This document shows, in pieces, positions 49,672-58,792 of a stretch of DNA of 64,000 nucleotides (within the stretch, counting starts at the first letter, position 1; the number at the start of each line of letters is the position of its first letter). Under the pieces are notes generated by a model. It did no database searches and had not been told where the DNA came from. It saw only the letters and a program-made list of their open reading frames with translations. This DNA comes from JABMPO01 sp964539785 (GTDB lineage: Bacteria; Fidelibacterota; Marinisomatia; Marinisomatales; TCS56): assembly GCA_964539785.1 (NCBI GenBank), contig CAZIJQ010000001.1:46812-110811 (forward strand), in the 5' to 3' direction. A program made the translations under genes and the position numbers.

Positions 49672-52275
49672 GTGGATAAACAAGAGACCGACGATCTAAT
49701 GTCAACCTTGGGTTCTGGGGAAGATTCCGAAAAAAAACCTGAAGAAAATGATTCATCTGATCCGGAACAGGAAAAAAAAGATGAGCTTAACCAAGTCAAT
49801 ATCGATAATGCCACCGTTGATGACTTACCTGAAGTTGATGATTCCCCTGATCAGGATTTAACACCTAAGCCGGAGCCTGAGGAACCTGCCCCGGCTGAAG
49901 AAGATATCACCCCGGATGCACTCCCGACCGAGGAAACGAGTAAACTCCCATCGGATACTTCCTCACAGCCACAGGCTCAGCCATCGTTCTATCTGGTTGA
50001 ACTTTACAGTAGCCAGGGGATGTTTGAATCAGCGCTTAAGGTGCTGGATATATTACAGTCCCTGGATGCGGATCCGGGTCGGATTGCCGAAGCAAGAAGT
50101 AAAATTAAACAGGCGCTGGGTGAGCCCATTGAAGAACCAGTTGAGCCCGCTGCTGAACCTGAGATTCCCTCCGATCCTGCCCAAGAGCCACCAATTCCTT
50201 CGGAGCCGGAAGAGTTACCAGTGGAACCCGATTTCGTTGCAGCAGATATTACCGATGATGTGGAACCTCAAACTCCCAAAACAGACTCAATTGAAGATGG
50301 TGAATATGAAAATCAGCGAATCGATGCTCTTAAACAGCGTGCTGCGCAGCAATTGACCAGTGAAGCAACGTCTGAATCTGCTGATGAAATCGAAAAAGAT
50401 GATGCTTTTGACGATGTGGCCGAGCAGAAGCGAATCGCCGCGCTGATGAAGCGTAGCGGGGCTTCTGATTCAGAGTTGGAACAATTTTCTGAAGAAGTAG
50501 CAGAAGAACCGGATATTCCGGAAGCGGAGGATGAAGCTGAGCTACAGCATATCCGTGCGCTCGAAAAACATGCCGGTATTACTGAGGACGGCAAAGAAGA
50601 GGCCGAATCAGCCGCCAAAGAAGAAACGCCTGACTCGGTTGAGCTCCAGCCAGAGCCGGAAATTGAAAATGGCGAAGAATTAGCGCGCATTGCCCGCCTT
50701 GAGGAACGGCAGGAATCGCTGCCGTCCGATCCAATCCCAGCAGAAAAACCAATCGAGAAAGAACCAGTCGAAAACAAGTGGTTTAAATGGGTGTATGTAG
50801 CGGGCGCGGTAGCTATTGCCCTGCTAGCCGTCTGGTTATTCTGGCCAACTGGGGATTCAAGCACACAACAAAAATTACCGCCGCAAGTTGAGGTACCAAT
50901 TGTTGATCAAGCCGACGCTATTATAGAGGAGGTAGCTGAGGTCGTGCCAGTAGTTATCGATACGATTGAAGCCGAAGAAACGATAGTTAAGGAACCGGAA
51001 ATAGTAGAAGTTGAAGTCAAAAAGGAGATCCCCGAGGTTGAACCGCCGCCAGCAAAAAGACCGCCGGTTGTAAAGAGTTTGCCAGTCCGAAATCTACAGG
51101 TAAATGCCAGGGCTAGAGCCGCATTTTTAAATGGCGATTACTGGTTAGCTGCAACAGATTGGGGCCGCGAGAAAAAACGAGTCAGTTCCCACTATACAAT
51201 TATCCTGTTGTTTGCCTGCCAAGATAAAACGATCATGAATGCCTATAAGCAATTGGATAAACCGGCTGATTTCTTCCTTTTACCGCGCTACATCGGTGAT
51301 CAGCAGTGTTATACGATTTGCTGGGGCGATTTTAAAAGCCGTTCCGACGCCTTGGCTTGGTATAAAGAAATTCCTGCCTGGTTTCGAGATAATGGTGCCA
51401 ACCCCATGGTTCGATCCTTTGCACAAATCAAAATCAGTTCCGAACCTCCTCCGGCAGTTAAAAAAACCGCCACAATAATTCCAATTCTAAAACCCGAGCC
51501 CGAACCACAAAAAATTGAGCTGGTAAAAGAGCCGGAAGTAGAGCCCCCGGTCATTATACCGGTTATAGAGGAACCGGAAGAAGTACCTATTGACACAATT
51601 GCCGTTGAAACAGAACCGGAATCTGACGAATTGCCAAATCAAATTACCACGGTAGAGGAGGCTTTTATTGATGCGATGATATCAATTCCAATGATAGAGT
51701 CTGATTCCCTACCTGAAATATCAGAACCAGAACCAGAATCAGAGTCAGAACCAGATCAATCAGATAATGATCTGCTGGACAGCGTAATTGTTTTAATAGC
51801 GGATGATCGGCCTGATGACTGGATCGAAATGGATGAATCAACCCAGGCGCTCGAGCCGGAAACAGAAATTGCCGGTGATCAGTTTGTTGAAATAGCAGAA
51901 TTGGAAAGTGAAATTGAACCAATTCCCGAACCGGAGCCTGATTATACTCCCAGCGATTTACTTAAACTGGGGCGATTTACGGAAGCTGCCGGAATCTGGG
52001 AGATTCAAAAAAGAGACAAACCAAAGAATTATACGATAAAATTGTTAGTAGCCTGCCAGACCGGTTCCGTGAACGAAGCTTACCGAGCGCTGAATCAGGC
52101 CGAAGACTTTTTCATTTTGCCAAAGTCTGTCAAAGGTGATGAATGTTTTGCAATTTGCTGGGGAGACTTTACTTCCAAACGGGATGCTAAAAAGCGTTTG
52201 AAAGAAGTGCCCGATTGGTTCAGTCGCAGTGGTGGCAAACCGGCCTTGACCACTTTAGCCAAAATCTATAAATAG
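49672..52275 (+). CDS. Inner-membrane protein with acidic repeats and two SPOR domains
   Basis: The 867-residue protein starts at GTG. Residues 1-365 are Glu/Pro-rich, hold a TPR-like piece (FYLVELYSSQGMFESALKVL) and four similar 11-residue motifs (ENQRIDALKQR, EQKRIAALMKR, LQHIRALEKHA, LARIARLEERQ) near 213, 252, 290 and 337. One membrane helix lies at about 368-392 (VYVAGAVAIALLAVWLFWP). Outside the membrane are two SPOR-like domains at about 506-585 and 785-867 (SHYTIILLFACQ and NYTIKLLVACQ), joined by an acidic linker. SPOR domains bind denuded peptidoglycan, so a cell-wall or division role is likely. The cytosolic repeats may bind a partner. Confidence 0.72.
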   Translation: MDKQETDDLMSTLGSGEDSEKKPEENDSSDPEQEKKDELNQVNIDNATVDDLPEVDDSPDQDLTPKPEPEEPAPAEEDITPDALPTEETSKLPSDTSSQPQAQPSFYLVELYSSQGMFESALKVLDILQSLDADPGRIAEARSKIKQALGEPIEEPVEPAAEPEIPSDPAQEPPIPSEPEELPVEPDFVAADITDDVEPQTPKTDSIEDGEYENQRIDALKQRAAQQLTSEATSESADEIEKDDAFDDVAEQKRIAALMKRSGASDSELEQFSEEVAEEPDIPEAEDEAELQHIRALEKHAGITEDGKEEAESAAKEETPDSVELQPEPEIENGEELARIARLEERQESLPSDPIPAEKPIEKEPVENKWFKWVYVAGAVAIALLAVWLFWPTGDSSTQQKLPPQVEVPIVDQADAIIEEVAEVVPVVIDTIEAEETIVKEPEIVEVEVKKEIPEVEPPPAKRPPVVKSLPVRNLQVNARARAAFLNGDYWLAATDWGREKKRVSSHYTIILLFACQDKTIMNAYKQLDKPADFFLLPRYIGDQQCYTICWGDFKSRSDALAWYKEIPAWFRDNGANPMVRSFAQIKISSEPPPAVKKTATIIPILKPEPEPQKIELVKEPEVEPPVIIPVIEEPEEVPIDTIAVETEPESDELPNQITTVEEAFIDAMISIPMIESDSLPEISEPEPESESEPDQSDNDLLDSVIVLIADDRPDDWIEMDESTQALEPETEIAGDQFVEIAELESEIEPIPEPEPDYTPSDLLKLGRFTEAAGIWEIQKRDKPKNYTIKLLVACQTGSVNEAYRALNQAEDFFILPKSVKGDECFAICWGDFTSKRDAKKRLKEVPDWFSRSGGKPALTTLAKIYK

Positions 52276-52322
52276 CGGCAGTTCAATAGGCGTTACCGTA
52301 TCAATCAAACTGATCCGATCCA

Positions 52323-52634
52323 GTGAAGAGAAGAAATTCGGTTTGGTTTAAACTGGGGCTGATCCTACTGGTTGTTAACTATCCCCTGGGATTTGTCAGT
52401 TTGTGGTTGACTGGTGCTTTATTCATCAAGACACGGGCAGCGATCTGGCTGGCGGTAGGGGGTAGTAGTTACCTATTTTCATGGTTGCTGTTATTAACCG
52501 GATTCATGTTGACCGGTCAGGAGGGGTTGCGCCGGATGCGGTTTTTCTGGCGGCGAACAAGACGTCGATTAAGACTGTTACACTTGAGAGTAAATAATGA
52601 AAACAGTACTGGTACCCCTGGCAACGGGGTTTGA
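52323..52634 (+). CDS. Small membrane protein with basic tail
   Basis: The 103-residue protein starts at GTG with a basic N-terminus, followed by about three hydrophobic segments (LGLILLVVNYPLGFVSLWL; AIWLAVGGSSYLFSWLLLL) and a very basic stretch (RRMRFFWRRTRRRLRLLHLR). No family is recognised. Its 3' end overlaps the DJ-1 gene by 38 bases, so the true stop region and coupling are plausible but the last 15 residues are uninformative. It sits between the SPOR protein and a DJ-1 family gene. Confidence 0.6.
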   Translation: MKRRNSVWFKLGLILLVVNYPLGFVSLWLTGALFIKTRAAIWLAVGGSSYLFSWLLLLTGFMLTGQEGLRRMRFFWRRTRRRLRLLHLRVNNENSTGTPGNGV

Positions 52635-53145
52635 AGAGATTGAAGCAATTACAATAATTGATATTTTAAGGCGAGCCGGAGCATCCGTTATAACCGCCGG
52701 ACTGGAAAAACGAAATGTCGTTGGCTCCCACGACATCCACATGTTGGCCGATTCGGTGTTAGCTGAAGAAATGGATAAAAATTGGGATCTGGTCGTTTTA
52801 CCGGGAGGAGTCCCGGGAACGCTGAATCTGTTGACAGATGAGCGTATTATAAAATTAATCAGGAATCATAATTCCACCGGCAAACTGATTGGTGCGATTT
52901 GCGCCGCTCCGGCAGTTCTGGAAAAAGCAGGATTATTAGCGGATAAACCGGCCACAATCCACCCGGCTTGGGCAGAAAAACTGGACACGGCTAAGTATAC
53001 GGGCACTCGCGTGGAAATGGCGGATAAAATTGTTACCGGAAAGTCCGCTGGAACGGCCATGGAATTCGCCTTTAAACTGGTCGAGCAATTATTTGGCGTC
53101 GAAAAAGTGGCTGAAATCAATCAAGGGGTTTTTGCCCGATTGTAA
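52597..53145 (+). CDS. DJ-1/PfpI family protein (YajL-like)
   Basis: The 182-residue protein is the usual size. It opens VLVPLATGFEEIEAI with the conserved Glu and has LVVLPGGVPGTLNL and the nucleophile elbow GAICAAPAVLEKAGLL with Cys near residue 105. The end is KSAGTAMEFAFKLVEQLFG. Family members act as glyoxalase-, deglycase- or chaperone-like stress proteins; the YajL subgroup is the best fit. The precise reaction is debated in the field. Confidence 0.9.
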   Translation: MKTVLVPLATGFEEIEAITIIDILRRAGASVITAGLEKRNVVGSHDIHMLADSVLAEEMDKNWDLVVLPGGVPGTLNLLTDERIIKLIRNHNSTGKLIGAICAAPAVLEKAGLLADKPATIHPAWAEKLDTAKYTGTRVEMADKIVTGKSAGTAMEFAFKLVEQLFGVEKVAEINQGVFARL

Positions 53146-53191
53146 GTTTTGAGTTTAGTTCCAATCAAACTGTCGCTTTAGAAATTCAGTT

Positions 53192-53887
53192 ATGGAAAAA
53201 ATATTATTTTTATTTGATATCGATGGTACGCTCCTTTCCCCGGGAACCCTGCCGCGACAGATATTAAACCGCGCATTCCAGGATATTGCCGGTGGTAATC
53301 CCGACCTGCAGTTTATGGATGTGGCCGGATTGACCGACCCACTGATTATTGCCAATGGCTTGAAAAAGTTGGGAATTACCGATGGTGTAATCCCCCAACT
53401 GGCTGTCGCTATTCTGGACCGATACCTGGTGGAGATGGAGCGGGATTACTCCCAATCCGACCTGCCAATACTGCACTGGGATGCTATCGATTTTCTTGAT
53501 GCCGTTCAGACTGGGGAACATGTTACCGCCTTGATGACTGGTAATGTGGAGGCCGGAGCCCGAATCAAACTGGATTATTTTGGGTTGTTCGACCGGTTTT
53601 CGTTTGGTGCTTTCGGAAATGATTACCCCCAGCGTGATCAATTACCAGGGATTGCTCAAAAACGAGCCAAACAACTAACCGGGGTGGACTGGGATTTTGG
53701 CAATATAGTTGTTGTAGGGGATACACCGAATGATGCCCAGGCCGCCTCGGTTGCCGGAGCTCGTTCAATAATCGTCTGTCGCAGGCCGGGGTGGGAACAA
53801 GCGATTCGTGAAGCCGGTGCGGATATAGTAGTAAGTTTATTAAATGATCCGAAAAAAATACTCAGTAAGTTGAGTCAATTAAAATGA
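53192..53887 (+). CDS. HAD-family phosphatase (phosphoglycolate-phosphatase-like)
   Basis: The 231-residue protein has motif I FDIDGTLLSPG, a helical cap, motif II ALMTGNVEAGARIKL, and motif IV VVGDTPNDAQAASVAG. The order and cap style are like small-molecule phosphatases such as Gph. The substrate is unknown. Its stop overlaps the histidine kinase ATG by 4 bases. Confidence 0.88.
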   Translation: MEKILFLFDIDGTLLSPGTLPRQILNRAFQDIAGGNPDLQFMDVAGLTDPLIIANGLKKLGITDGVIPQLAVAILDRYLVEMERDYSQSDLPILHWDAIDFLDAVQTGEHVTALMTGNVEAGARIKLDYFGLFDRFSFGAFGNDYPQRDQLPGIAQKRAKQLTGVDWDFGNIVVVGDTPNDAQAASVAGARSIIVCRRPGWEQAIREAGADIVVSLLNDPKKILSKLSQLK

Positions 53888-55242
53888 AACTGCGTCCCCG
53901 TATACTGATACTTGTGGTAAGCTTATTGTTGGTGGTACTCACTAGCTTAGCAGTTCCGTTATATTGGTATACCCGCAGCGCACTCGAGGACGAGCTTGAT
54001 CAGCATTTATTAACCATATTACGGATGGTAGCTGCTAATATTGATCGGGAATTGATCAGTTTACTGGCTACCGAACCTGATCTGGATCGCATCCGGCAGG
54101 CTGTTGAGCTGAATTTAGCCCATCAGGTGGTGGAAGGAACTAGGGGTGTGGCCATATACCAGGCCGGGCAGAGACTGGCCTATACCGGTTCCCTGCCGAT
54201 TGAAAAAGCCCAACTTCTCACAACCGGTAATGCTGCGGGGCAACCGGTAATATCTGATTTATACCGGATTGACGACAGTGGGTATATCAAATCAGGTACC
54301 ATCGATATAATTCTGGCTGATCAGCAAATTACTATTGCTGTCTGGGTTGGCGCCGATTTTATGCTGGTTGTGGATCAATTAATGGGCAGTCTATTTTGGA
54401 TATTTATTCTAACTATCATCGCGGCAATTAGTTTAGCCTTCATCTTTTCCCGTTCCTTGATCCGTCCGGTTATCCGTTTGGCAGATTATACCGAAGCCAT
54501 AAGTAAAAATATTTATACTGAACCGGTTTATTTGAATCGCCGGGACGAAATTGGGACGTTGAATACTGCCCTCGTAGATATGCATCATGAAATCCGGAAT
54601 AATGAGCAACAGAATAAAGAATTACTTTCTAATATCGCCCATGAGATAAAAAATCCATTGGGCGGAATTGAAATATACACAGGCTTGCTTGAAGAAGAAT
54701 TACAGGATAACGCCGAACACAAGGAATACCTGTCAAAGATAATTAGCGAGCTGCAAAATCTAAAACGCATCATTCTTGAATATCTGGACTATGCGCGTCC
54801 ACCCAAGAGTAATCTTCAGTATCAGAAAATTGATACTATTATCCGCGATGCTGTTAGTATTTTAAAACCAGAACTTGATATGAAAAACATTCACTGTAAT
54901 ATTGTCGGGGAAGGACAAGTAATGACTGATGAATCGAAGATGCGCCGGGTGCTGGTGAATTTACTGAAAAATAGCATCGAGGCTGTAGAACAGGACGGCC
55001 AAATTGATATTTCTATCGACGAGGATTCGGAAAATATTAAGATTGCAATCTGGGATGACGGTGAAGGAATAGCAGAGGATGCCAGGGCGAAAATTTTTCA
55101 GCCCCACTATAGTACCCGCGATCGTGGCTATGGTTTGGGGCTGGCCATAGTAAGTACGATTATTGATGAATTGAATGGCACGATAGTTGTCCAAAGTGAA
55201 ATTAACCAGGGAACTGAATTTCTAATAACTCTGTCTAAATAG
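53884..55242 (+). CDS. Membrane sensor histidine kinase (HAMP, HisKA, HATPase)
   Basis: The 452-residue protein has a first membrane helix (ILILVVSLLLVVLTSLAVPL), a periplasmic sensor of about 130 residues, a second helix (LFWIFILTIIAAISLAFIF), and a HAMP linker (FSRSLIRPVIRLADYTEAIS). The phospho-acceptor His is in LLSNIAHEIKNPLGG near residue 253. ATP-binding boxes follow: N box LVNLLKNSIEAV, G1 IWDDGEGI, and G2 GYGLGLAIVSTI. The gene is followed 1 base later by an NtrC-type regulator, so they form a pair. The signal is unknown. Confidence 0.93.
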   Translation: MKLRPRILILVVSLLLVVLTSLAVPLYWYTRSALEDELDQHLLTILRMVAANIDRELISLLATEPDLDRIRQAVELNLAHQVVEGTRGVAIYQAGQRLAYTGSLPIEKAQLLTTGNAAGQPVISDLYRIDDSGYIKSGTIDIILADQQITIAVWVGADFMLVVDQLMGSLFWIFILTIIAAISLAFIFSRSLIRPVIRLADYTEAISKNIYTEPVYLNRRDEIGTLNTALVDMHHEIRNNEQQNKELLSNIAHEIKNPLGGIEIYTGLLEEELQDNAEHKEYLSKIISELQNLKRIILEYLDYARPPKSNLQYQKIDTIIRDAVSILKPELDMKNIHCNIVGEGQVMTDESKMRRVLVNLLKNSIEAVEQDGQIDISIDEDSENIKIAIWDDGEGIAEDARAKIFQPHYSTRDRGYGLGLAIVSTIIDELNGTIVVQSEINQGTEFLITLSK

Positions 55243-55243
55243 A

Positions 55244-56605
55244 ATGCGAGCGAAAAGTAAAATAAAAATTCTGGTAATTGAAGATGATCGTACCCTGTGT
55301 GACGGTATTGTTACCGTATTACGCAAACAGGGCTATACGGTTACGGCTGCCAGGGATGGAAATAGCGGCAGTAAATTATTCCGGGAATTCGCCCCGGATA
55401 TGGTTTTGACCGATTTGAAACTGCCTGGTAAAAGCGGGATGCAATTGCTGACTGAATTCAAGGCGACGGCCGCCGAAGTGCCGGTGATTTTAATTTCGGC
55501 TTTTGGTACCATTGATCTGGCAGTCAATGCTTTGAAATCCGGCGCCCGGGATTTTATTCCAAAACCATTTTCAATCGATGAGCTGAAAAACAAGGTGCGT
55601 CAGGCATTAAAGGATTTTGATAAGCTAGAAAAACTCGAGTCTGCCACTGATTCGTATCACGACCTGATCGGTAAATCCCCAGCAATGGGCAAAATATTTG
55701 AGCAAATTAGACAGGTGGCAAAAGTTGACAGTCCGGTTTTGCTTACCGGTGAAAGCGGCACCGGGAAAGAATTGGTTGCCAGGGCGATTCACAATGAAAG
55801 CCCGCGTGCTAAAAAACGATTTCTGGCTGTTAACTGTGGCGCCCTGACGGATACTTTGCTGGAGAGTGAATTATTTGGCCATGAGAAAGGAGCATTTACC
55901 GGTGCTATCCAAACGCATGCCGGTATTTTTGAGCAAGCAGATGCAGGAACGATCCTGCTCGATGAAATTGGCGAAGTATCGGTTGGTATGCAGGTCAAAT
56001 TATTGCGTGTGTTACAGCGGCAGGTTTTTCAACGGGTTGGCGGCAGCAGTGAGATCAAAACTGATGTGAGGATTATTGCAGCCACCAATCGCGATCTGAA
56101 AACCGCTATCCTGGAGAAAACGTTTCGCGAGGATCTATACTTTCGATTAAATGTTTTACCTTTGCACTTGCCCCCGCTGCGTGAGCGAGAAGATGATATC
56201 GATGATTTGATTTCCCATATCGCAGCCGATAAATGCCGAAAGTTGGGACGAACGATACCGGATTTTGAGCCAGCTGCGATCCAAACGCTGAAGCAGTATT
56301 CCTGGCCGGGCAATATTCGCGAGCTGGAAAATTTCCTTGAGCGCTTGATAATATTTTCGGATGCAGAAATTATATCAGCAAATGATATTTATTTTGATAA
56401 TCCGGTTGCTGAAATGCCGGTTGCAACTGGAAAATTGACGGACGTTCTGGAAGAAACTGAAAAAATGATGCTGATCAAAGCATTGCGGGCTACCGGTGGT
56501 ATTAAACAACGTGCTGCCCGTAGGTTGGGCATAAAAACCAGCACTCTGTACTATAAAATGGACAAGTATGGTATCAGCAGCGAAAGTGGTGATTTGGAAT
56601 CATGA
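55244..56605 (+). CDS. NtrC-family sigma-54-dependent response regulator
   Basis: The 453-residue protein has a receiver domain with phospho-acceptor Asp56 (MVLTDLKLPGKSGM) and the later Lys (FIPKPFS). Its AAA+ domain has Walker A GESGTGKE near residue 169, the sigma-54 contact loop GAFTGA near 216-221, and Walker B ILLDEIGEV. A Fis-type HTH ends it (RAARRLGIKTSTLYYKMDKYG). It activates RNA polymerase-sigma-54 at -24/-12 promoters. A candidate such promoter lies at 58746-58761 in front of the barrel gene downstream. Its stop overlaps the next gene by ATGA. Confidence 0.95.
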   Translation: MRAKSKIKILVIEDDRTLCDGIVTVLRKQGYTVTAARDGNSGSKLFREFAPDMVLTDLKLPGKSGMQLLTEFKATAAEVPVILISAFGTIDLAVNALKSGARDFIPKPFSIDELKNKVRQALKDFDKLEKLESATDSYHDLIGKSPAMGKIFEQIRQVAKVDSPVLLTGESGTGKELVARAIHNESPRAKKRFLAVNCGALTDTLLESELFGHEKGAFTGAIQTHAGIFEQADAGTILLDEIGEVSVGMQVKLLRVLQRQVFQRVGGSSEIKTDVRIIAATNRDLKTAILEKTFREDLYFRLNVLPLHLPPLREREDDIDDLISHIAADKCRKLGRTIPDFEPAAIQTLKQYSWPGNIRELENFLERLIIFSDAEIISANDIYFDNPVAEMPVATGKLTDVLEETEKMMLIKALRATGGIKQRAARRLGIKTSTLYYKMDKYGISSESGDLES

Positions 56606-57540
56606 GACTCCTTAAATCAGCGCTGATTTTAGTATGCGTGGTCTCACTAGCAGGCCAAGAATTTGGACTGGCCTGGGAGAAATTGATAACGCTGGATGGA
56701 AAACTTGAGCGATTTATTGCCGAGCTAGAGAGCTTTGAACTTGAAAAGGCAATTATGCAGTCGGAAATTGAAAATCTAAAAATCGGTCGAACTTGGTATA
56801 ATGGCTGGATCAACGAATTGTTGTCAGCAAGGAAGACCAACGTCTATGCTGCCCTGTTAGATTCCACGGCAGGTTTGCAACAGCAGATCGCCCGGCTTAA
56901 AGCTGAGAGAGATCTGGCCTTTGGAGAGTTAAAAAATATTTATAATGTCCTTATTCAGAATGATGAATTGACTGTTTTTGATAAAGAACGGGCCATCAAT
57001 CTTGGAAACTGGCTGATGGAGCAGCCGGGCGGTAAAATTGATTTACCCGACTACACTACATTGATTGAAATTGAGTACGAGGACGAGCAAATCAGGCAAT
57101 TGGTGTGGCGCGATTTAAAAGAAGTGGTCAGCGCCAAATTGATTTTAGTTGATTCCCTGTTGCTAGAACGCTCACAAGAGCAGGAATTATTAGCACGCCT
57201 GAACGAATTCCATGATGACCTCAGTCTGCTGCAGGAATCTGATAGCGATCTTGGTTCGCCAGCTTCATCAAGATCGGTTTTTGCCAATGATGAAGCCACT
57301 CTGGGAGGCGGGGAAAACGAAGTCTATTGGGATCTGACCGCCGGTGAAAAAATAGTTCGGGAACCGGTTGATATTACCTTGATTGAACAATCCAATATTA
57401 ATATTGAAGGAGCTACCGCGAAAAGCGCTTTACCGGCTGCACACAGCCCAAGTGGTGAAATATCCCGTTTGACCGTTAAACGTCAGCATTACCAGGAAAT
57501 ATTATTCCGTCTTGAAGCAGAACTCCCACCGGACAATTAA
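56602..57540 (+). CDS. Exported coiled-coil protein, family not recognised
   Basis: The 312-residue protein has a short signal peptide (LLKSALILVCVVSLAGQ). Long charged helices follow with heptad-like spacing (about 20-130 and 170-215, LVDSLLLERSQEQELLARLN). A less ordered middle and another helix occupy the last 35 residues (LTVKRQHYQEILFRLEAEL). No family is recognised. It is coupled to the regulator upstream and overlaps the barrel-like gene downstream by 29 bases, so it probably works in the same envelope function. Confidence 0.65.
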   Translation: MRLLKSALILVCVVSLAGQEFGLAWEKLITLDGKLERFIAELESFELEKAIMQSEIENLKIGRTWYNGWINELLSARKTNVYAALLDSTAGLQQQIARLKAERDLAFGELKNIYNVLIQNDELTVFDKERAINLGNWLMEQPGGKIDLPDYTTLIEIEYEDEQIRQLVWRDLKEVVSAKLILVDSLLLERSQEQELLARLNEFHDDLSLLQESDSDLGSPASSRSVFANDEATLGGGENEVYWDLTAGEKIVREPVDITLIEQSNINIEGATAKSALPAAHSPSGEISRLTVKRQHYQEILFRLEAELPPDN

Positions 57541-58570
57541 TCTATTCTTCCGAACTCTGATTTTAATTATAGCCGGAATTTCGGTGCTGTTATGCCAGCA
57601 GGCCGGCTTACAGGTATCCACCTATTTTGATTCCAATGTCCGTGAAACTCTAACTAATACCGATCAGTCGCTGGGCTTTAAGTTGCGTGGTAATCTGAGC
57701 CATAAGGTTGTTAATCGGAATTGGTTGTTAGAGGGGAGTATACTAACCCAGACCTACCTGGATGCCATTTCGCCGGACCAGTCTAAACTGGTAGTCAGTT
57801 CTGGCCTGGGACTGCATTACAATCTGACGCCATTCATCCAGGTTGCAGGACTATTGGACCATTTTCAAAAATCCTTTTATGAAGCGGGCTTTTCGTATCG
57901 CTGGACTGACTATGCACTGGTAGGTTTTGCCCAAGCTACAAGCAAAGTCACTCTCAACACCAGGTATTCTCGGCGCAATACTAATTATGCTACTTTGGAT
58001 TCCATAAAATTCCTTGGGGAAACCATAGAATTACGGATCGGTTGGCATCCCAATTCACATTGGTTGCTGGAAAGCCTGGTGGCTGGTAAACAAATAACTT
58101 TTCATGATTATCCGGCACAAGGTGTCGTAGACGATACGGCCCTGATCAGACTGTCTGCTTCCCAGGAGGATCGTGCTCGTACAGTGCAGATCCATGGTCG
58201 TTATCGGCATCGACTGATCATGGGTACGATTGTGAGTTATGAAGCAGTCACATCAAACAGTGTGATCGGTGGCTATACCCTTTTAAGCGGCCGTTTTTAT
58301 CTTTCCTGCCGGCTGGGAAAGGACAACATGCTACACTTTATTATCCAGCGGGTTGAAAAAAAATATCGTCGTGGGGATTTGTCAGGCGTAACCGCCTATC
58401 GTGACCCGGAAGAACGGATCCAAAACCGGACCTACCTGCAACTGGAACATAAAATTAACCAGAGTAGCATTGTTTATTTCCAGATCAGCCATCTAGCGAA
58501 TGAAACACTGCTGAATCAAAATTACTACAATAAAACCATGCTGGAGCTAGGTTTTAAGTATAAGTTATAG
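57512..58570 (+). CDS. Outer-membrane beta-barrel-like protein, family not recognised
   Basis: The 352-residue protein starts at TTG inside the end of the previous gene. It has a hydrophobic N-terminal export segment (LFFRTLILIIAGISVLLCQQ), followed by alternating aromatic/polar strands throughout and a C-terminal ending with aromatic and Leu residues (MLELGFKYKL), as in outer-membrane barrels. No domain family is recognised. The overlap with its neighbour suggests a two-gene envelope unit under the adjacent two-component system. Confidence 0.65.
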   Translation: MKQNSHRTINLFFRTLILIIAGISVLLCQQAGLQVSTYFDSNVRETLTNTDQSLGFKLRGNLSHKVVNRNWLLEGSILTQTYLDAISPDQSKLVVSSGLGLHYNLTPFIQVAGLLDHFQKSFYEAGFSYRWTDYALVGFAQATSKVTLNTRYSRRNTNYATLDSIKFLGETIELRIGWHPNSHWLLESLVAGKQITFHDYPAQGVVDDTALIRLSASQEDRARTVQIHGRYRHRLIMGTIVSYEAVTSNSVIGGYTLLSGRFYLSCRLGKDNMLHFIIQRVEKKYRRGDLSGVTAYRDPEERIQNRTYLQLEHKINQSSIVYFQISHLANETLLNQNYYNKTMLELGFKYKL

Positions 58571-58745
58571 TATAACCGTACGTCAGCACGGTATTTTACC
58601 GGACTTTATTCTTTGTATAAACCATAATAGCCGTATCAGTTTTTTGATAAATACTTCAGAAATCTGATAGTAAAAAGAAAGTCAGAATTCGTTGTTATGG
58701 TGCTTTACGTCTAACTTTTTGGCAATTCGGTTGAATTTTCCCCAC

Positions 58746-58761
58746 TGGCACAGGGATTGAT
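58746..58761 (+). promoter_or_regulatory. Candidate sigma-54 (-24/-12) promoter
   Basis: TGGCACAGGGATTGAT matches the consensus TGGCACGN4TTGCW at correct spacing, differing only at two consensus positions (A for G, and A for C at the -12 side). It ends 31 bases before the ATG of the barrel gene and lies close to an NtrC-type regulator gene. The altered -12 C weakens the case. Confidence 0.5.
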
Positions 58762-58792
58762 CCAGCAAAACTAAAAACCACAGGGAAAATCA

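Noticed and set aside
58575..58597. ACCGT..ACGGT stem followed by ATTTT as terminator after the barrel gene
   Set aside because: A 5-bp stem with an 8-base loop is too weak to call, although the position would suit a terminator.
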